Assembly: GCA_903884105.1 (NCBI GenBank)
Contig: CAISDJ010000079.1
Location: 28,305 to 92,304, forward strand
Length of the DNA stretch: 64,000 nucleotides
Origin: an uncultured Pseudomonadota bacterium
GTDB lineage: Bacteria > Pseudomonadota > Gammaproteobacteria > Steroidobacterales > Steroidobacteraceae
Reading direction: 5' to 3'
Within the stretch, counting starts at the first letter, position 1; each line of letters starts with the position of its first letter. A program made the position numbers and the translations under genes. Under the pieces are notes generated by a model. It was not told the DNA's origin and ran no database searches. It was given only the letters and a program-made list of their open reading frames with translations. Of this stretch, positions 63,094 to 64,000 are shown in pieces.

Positions 63094-63103
63094 GCAAAGC
63101 GCT

Positions 63104-63129
63104 CCGGCCATCCCTCGCGGGATGGCCGG
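63104..63129. terminator. Strong stem-loop after rplY, possible terminator
   Basis: CCGGCCATCCC and GGGATGGCCGG form a perfect 11-bp stem with a TCGC loop, 11 nt after the rplY stop. Outer bases (AACGCAA/TTGCGTT) extend the pairing. There is no T tract, so it may slow or stabilise rather than stop transcription into pth. Confidence 0.6.
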
Positions 63130-63139
63130 ATGCGTTGCG

Positions 63140-63889
63140 TTACTTCTTGCCGCCTTCCTTCTTCGCAGGAGCGGCTGCAGGCTTCGCGCCCGCAGCGGGC
63201 TTCGCACCGGCAGCAGGCTTCGCACCGGCCGCGGCCTTGTCTGCAGCAGGGGCTGCGCCCGCGGCAGGGGCGGCTTCGGCAGCAGCTGCTGCAGCTGGGG
63301 CCTCTTCCTTCTCAGCCTTGGCGTGGTGGATCGACACGACGGCCACATCACGGCCATGCGTCAGGTCAACCAGCTCGACGCCCGGAGGCAGCGGAATATC
63401 GGACAGTCGCTTGTGATCGTTCATGCTCATCTGCGACATGTCGATCTCGAGGAACTCCGGCAGGTCCTTCGGCAAGCACAACACTTCCACATCGTTGCGC
63501 AGGTGCGAAACGAGGCCGCCCTGCGTCTTGACGCCCGGCGAACCGGCGGCACCCGAAAAGTGCAGCGGAATGGTCATGCGGATCTTCTCGTTGTCGAAGA
63601 CGCGCTGCAGGTCGACATGCAACACGACGTTCTTGGCAGGGTGGCGCTGGATATCCTTGAGGATCGCCGGCTGCATCTTGTCGCCGAACTTGATGCCAAT
63701 GATGGACGAGTAGAACTTCTCGTTGTCGAGCAGGACCAGCAGCTTCTGGTGCTCGAGCGAGACCTGGGCAGGCTCGGCGTGACCGCCGTAGAGGATCGCC
63801 GGAACTTTGCCGGTATGACGCAGGCGGCGGCTCGCACTCTTCCCCTGCGTATCCCGAAGCTCGGCGACGAGTTCGAAAGATGTTTTCAT
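63140..63889 (-). CDS. rplY: Ribosomal protein bL25 with CTC/TL5 C-terminal domain
   Basis: 249 residues from ATG 63889; the upstream GTG at 63904 adds five. 5S rRNA-binding L25 domain ('FELVAELRDTQGKSASRRLR', 'KVPAILYGG', 'LHVDLQRV') and the TL5/CTC extension ('IPLHFSGAAGSPGVKTQGG', 'VEVLCLPKDLPEFLEIDMSQ'). The last 45 residues are a low-complexity Ala/Lys/Pro tail with GAKPAA repeats. Standard gene upstream of pth; prs would be expected beyond the window. Confidence 0.96.
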   Translation of the reverse strand: MKTSFELVAELRDTQGKSASRRLRHTGKVPAILYGGHAEPAQVSLEHQKLLVLLDNEKFYSSIIGIKFGDKMQPAILKDIQRHPAKNVVLHVDLQRVFDNEKIRMTIPLHFSGAAGSPGVKTQGGLVSHLRNDVEVLCLPKDLPEFLEIDMSQMSMNDHKRLSDIPLPPGVELVDLTHGRDVAVVSIHHAKAEKEEAPAAAAAAEAAPAAGAAPAADKAAAGAKPAAGAKPAAGAKPAAAPAKKEGGKK

Positions 63890-63955
63890 GACATGTACTC
63901 CCAAGTGTTACCAACGGGCAATGCAGCCGCGACCAGTTGCATCACCCTTGCGAAA

Positions 63956-63983
63956 GTGGCCGGTGGTCGGTGATCGGTGGACA
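63956..63983. repeat. Short degenerate heptamer array upstream of rplY
   Basis: GTGGCCG-GTGGTCG-GTGATCG-GTGGACA, four 7-bp units in the rplY leader region, 67 nt from its ATG. Same class as the other heptamer arrays. Confidence 0.7.
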
Positions 63984-64000
63984 GAAGCCACTTCTGCTCA

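Overview
The window is GC-rich, gene-dense chromosomal DNA of a proteobacterium, most likely a gammaproteobacterium near the Xanthomonadales/Steroidobacterales. This is judged from the rplY-pth-ychF order, CopL, monomeric isocitrate dehydrogenase, RlmKL, a TorF-type porin and an ECF sigma factor paired with a Ser/Thr kinase. No phage, IS transposase, CRISPR array or rRNA was seen.

Layout. (1) 1-5.6 kb, minus strand: an operon of a TlpA-like thioredoxin, a conserved exported protein and two large TPR proteins (the last runs off the window). It is preceded by a clear c-di-GMP-I (GEMM) riboswitch and an intrinsic terminator. (2) 5.7-6.5 kb: two tiny exported proteins, one made of five perfect 13-residue repeats, with a palindrome and tandem direct repeats upstream. 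(3) 6.7-11.2 kb: ECF sigma factor overlapping a Ser/Thr kinase-TPR receptor, then a SYLF-domain protein. (4) 11.4-16.4 kb: monomeric isocitrate dehydrogenase, a small conserved protein and a patatin-type autotransporter. (5) 16.5-29.3 kb: two divergent blocks for an envelope system. The left block has a Tat-exported DUF1501-like protein, a LamG lipoprotein with two heme-c sites and a secreted CxxCH protein. The right block has an HzsA-related heme lipoprotein, an SH3/beta-barrel protein, a second barrel, a TlpA thioredoxin, DUF4266, DUF3570 and DUF3187 proteins. Its function is unknown and it is the best candidate here for an undescribed system. (6) 29.3-35.2 kb: polyphosphate:AMP phosphotransferase, agmatine deiminase, GNAT acetyltransferase, a two-component system and a YqaA membrane protein. 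(7) 35.2-41.4 kb: copper export and oxidation (CopL, TolC-like protein, multicopper oxidase, a broken Met-rich gene, CopA-type P-ATPase). (8) 41.5-43.9 kb: two PLP enzymes of sulfur amino acid metabolism. (9) 43.9-56.2 kb: polyamine uptake (potFGHI) and use (AguB, PuuC-like dehydrogenase, PuuR-like regulator, omega-aminotransferase), interrupted by queD, a zinc-ribbon protein and rlmKL. (10) 56.3-60.8 kb: TorF-like porin, cupin, IorAB-type molybdenum hydroxylase. (11) 61-64 kb: tRNA-CAT with a near-consensus promoter, ychF, pth, rplY.

How parts work together. Agmatine deiminase (30.8-31.9 kb) and N-carbamoylputrescine amidohydrolase (51.7-52.6 kb) make putrescine from agmatine. The Pot transporter imports it, and the aminotransferase/dehydrogenase pair can carry it to 4-aminobutyrate under a cupin-HTH regulator. 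The copper genes form one co-oriented run headed by copL. Several spacers between 51 and 64 kb hold degenerate 7-bp repeat arrays, a chromosomal repeat family rather than gene content.
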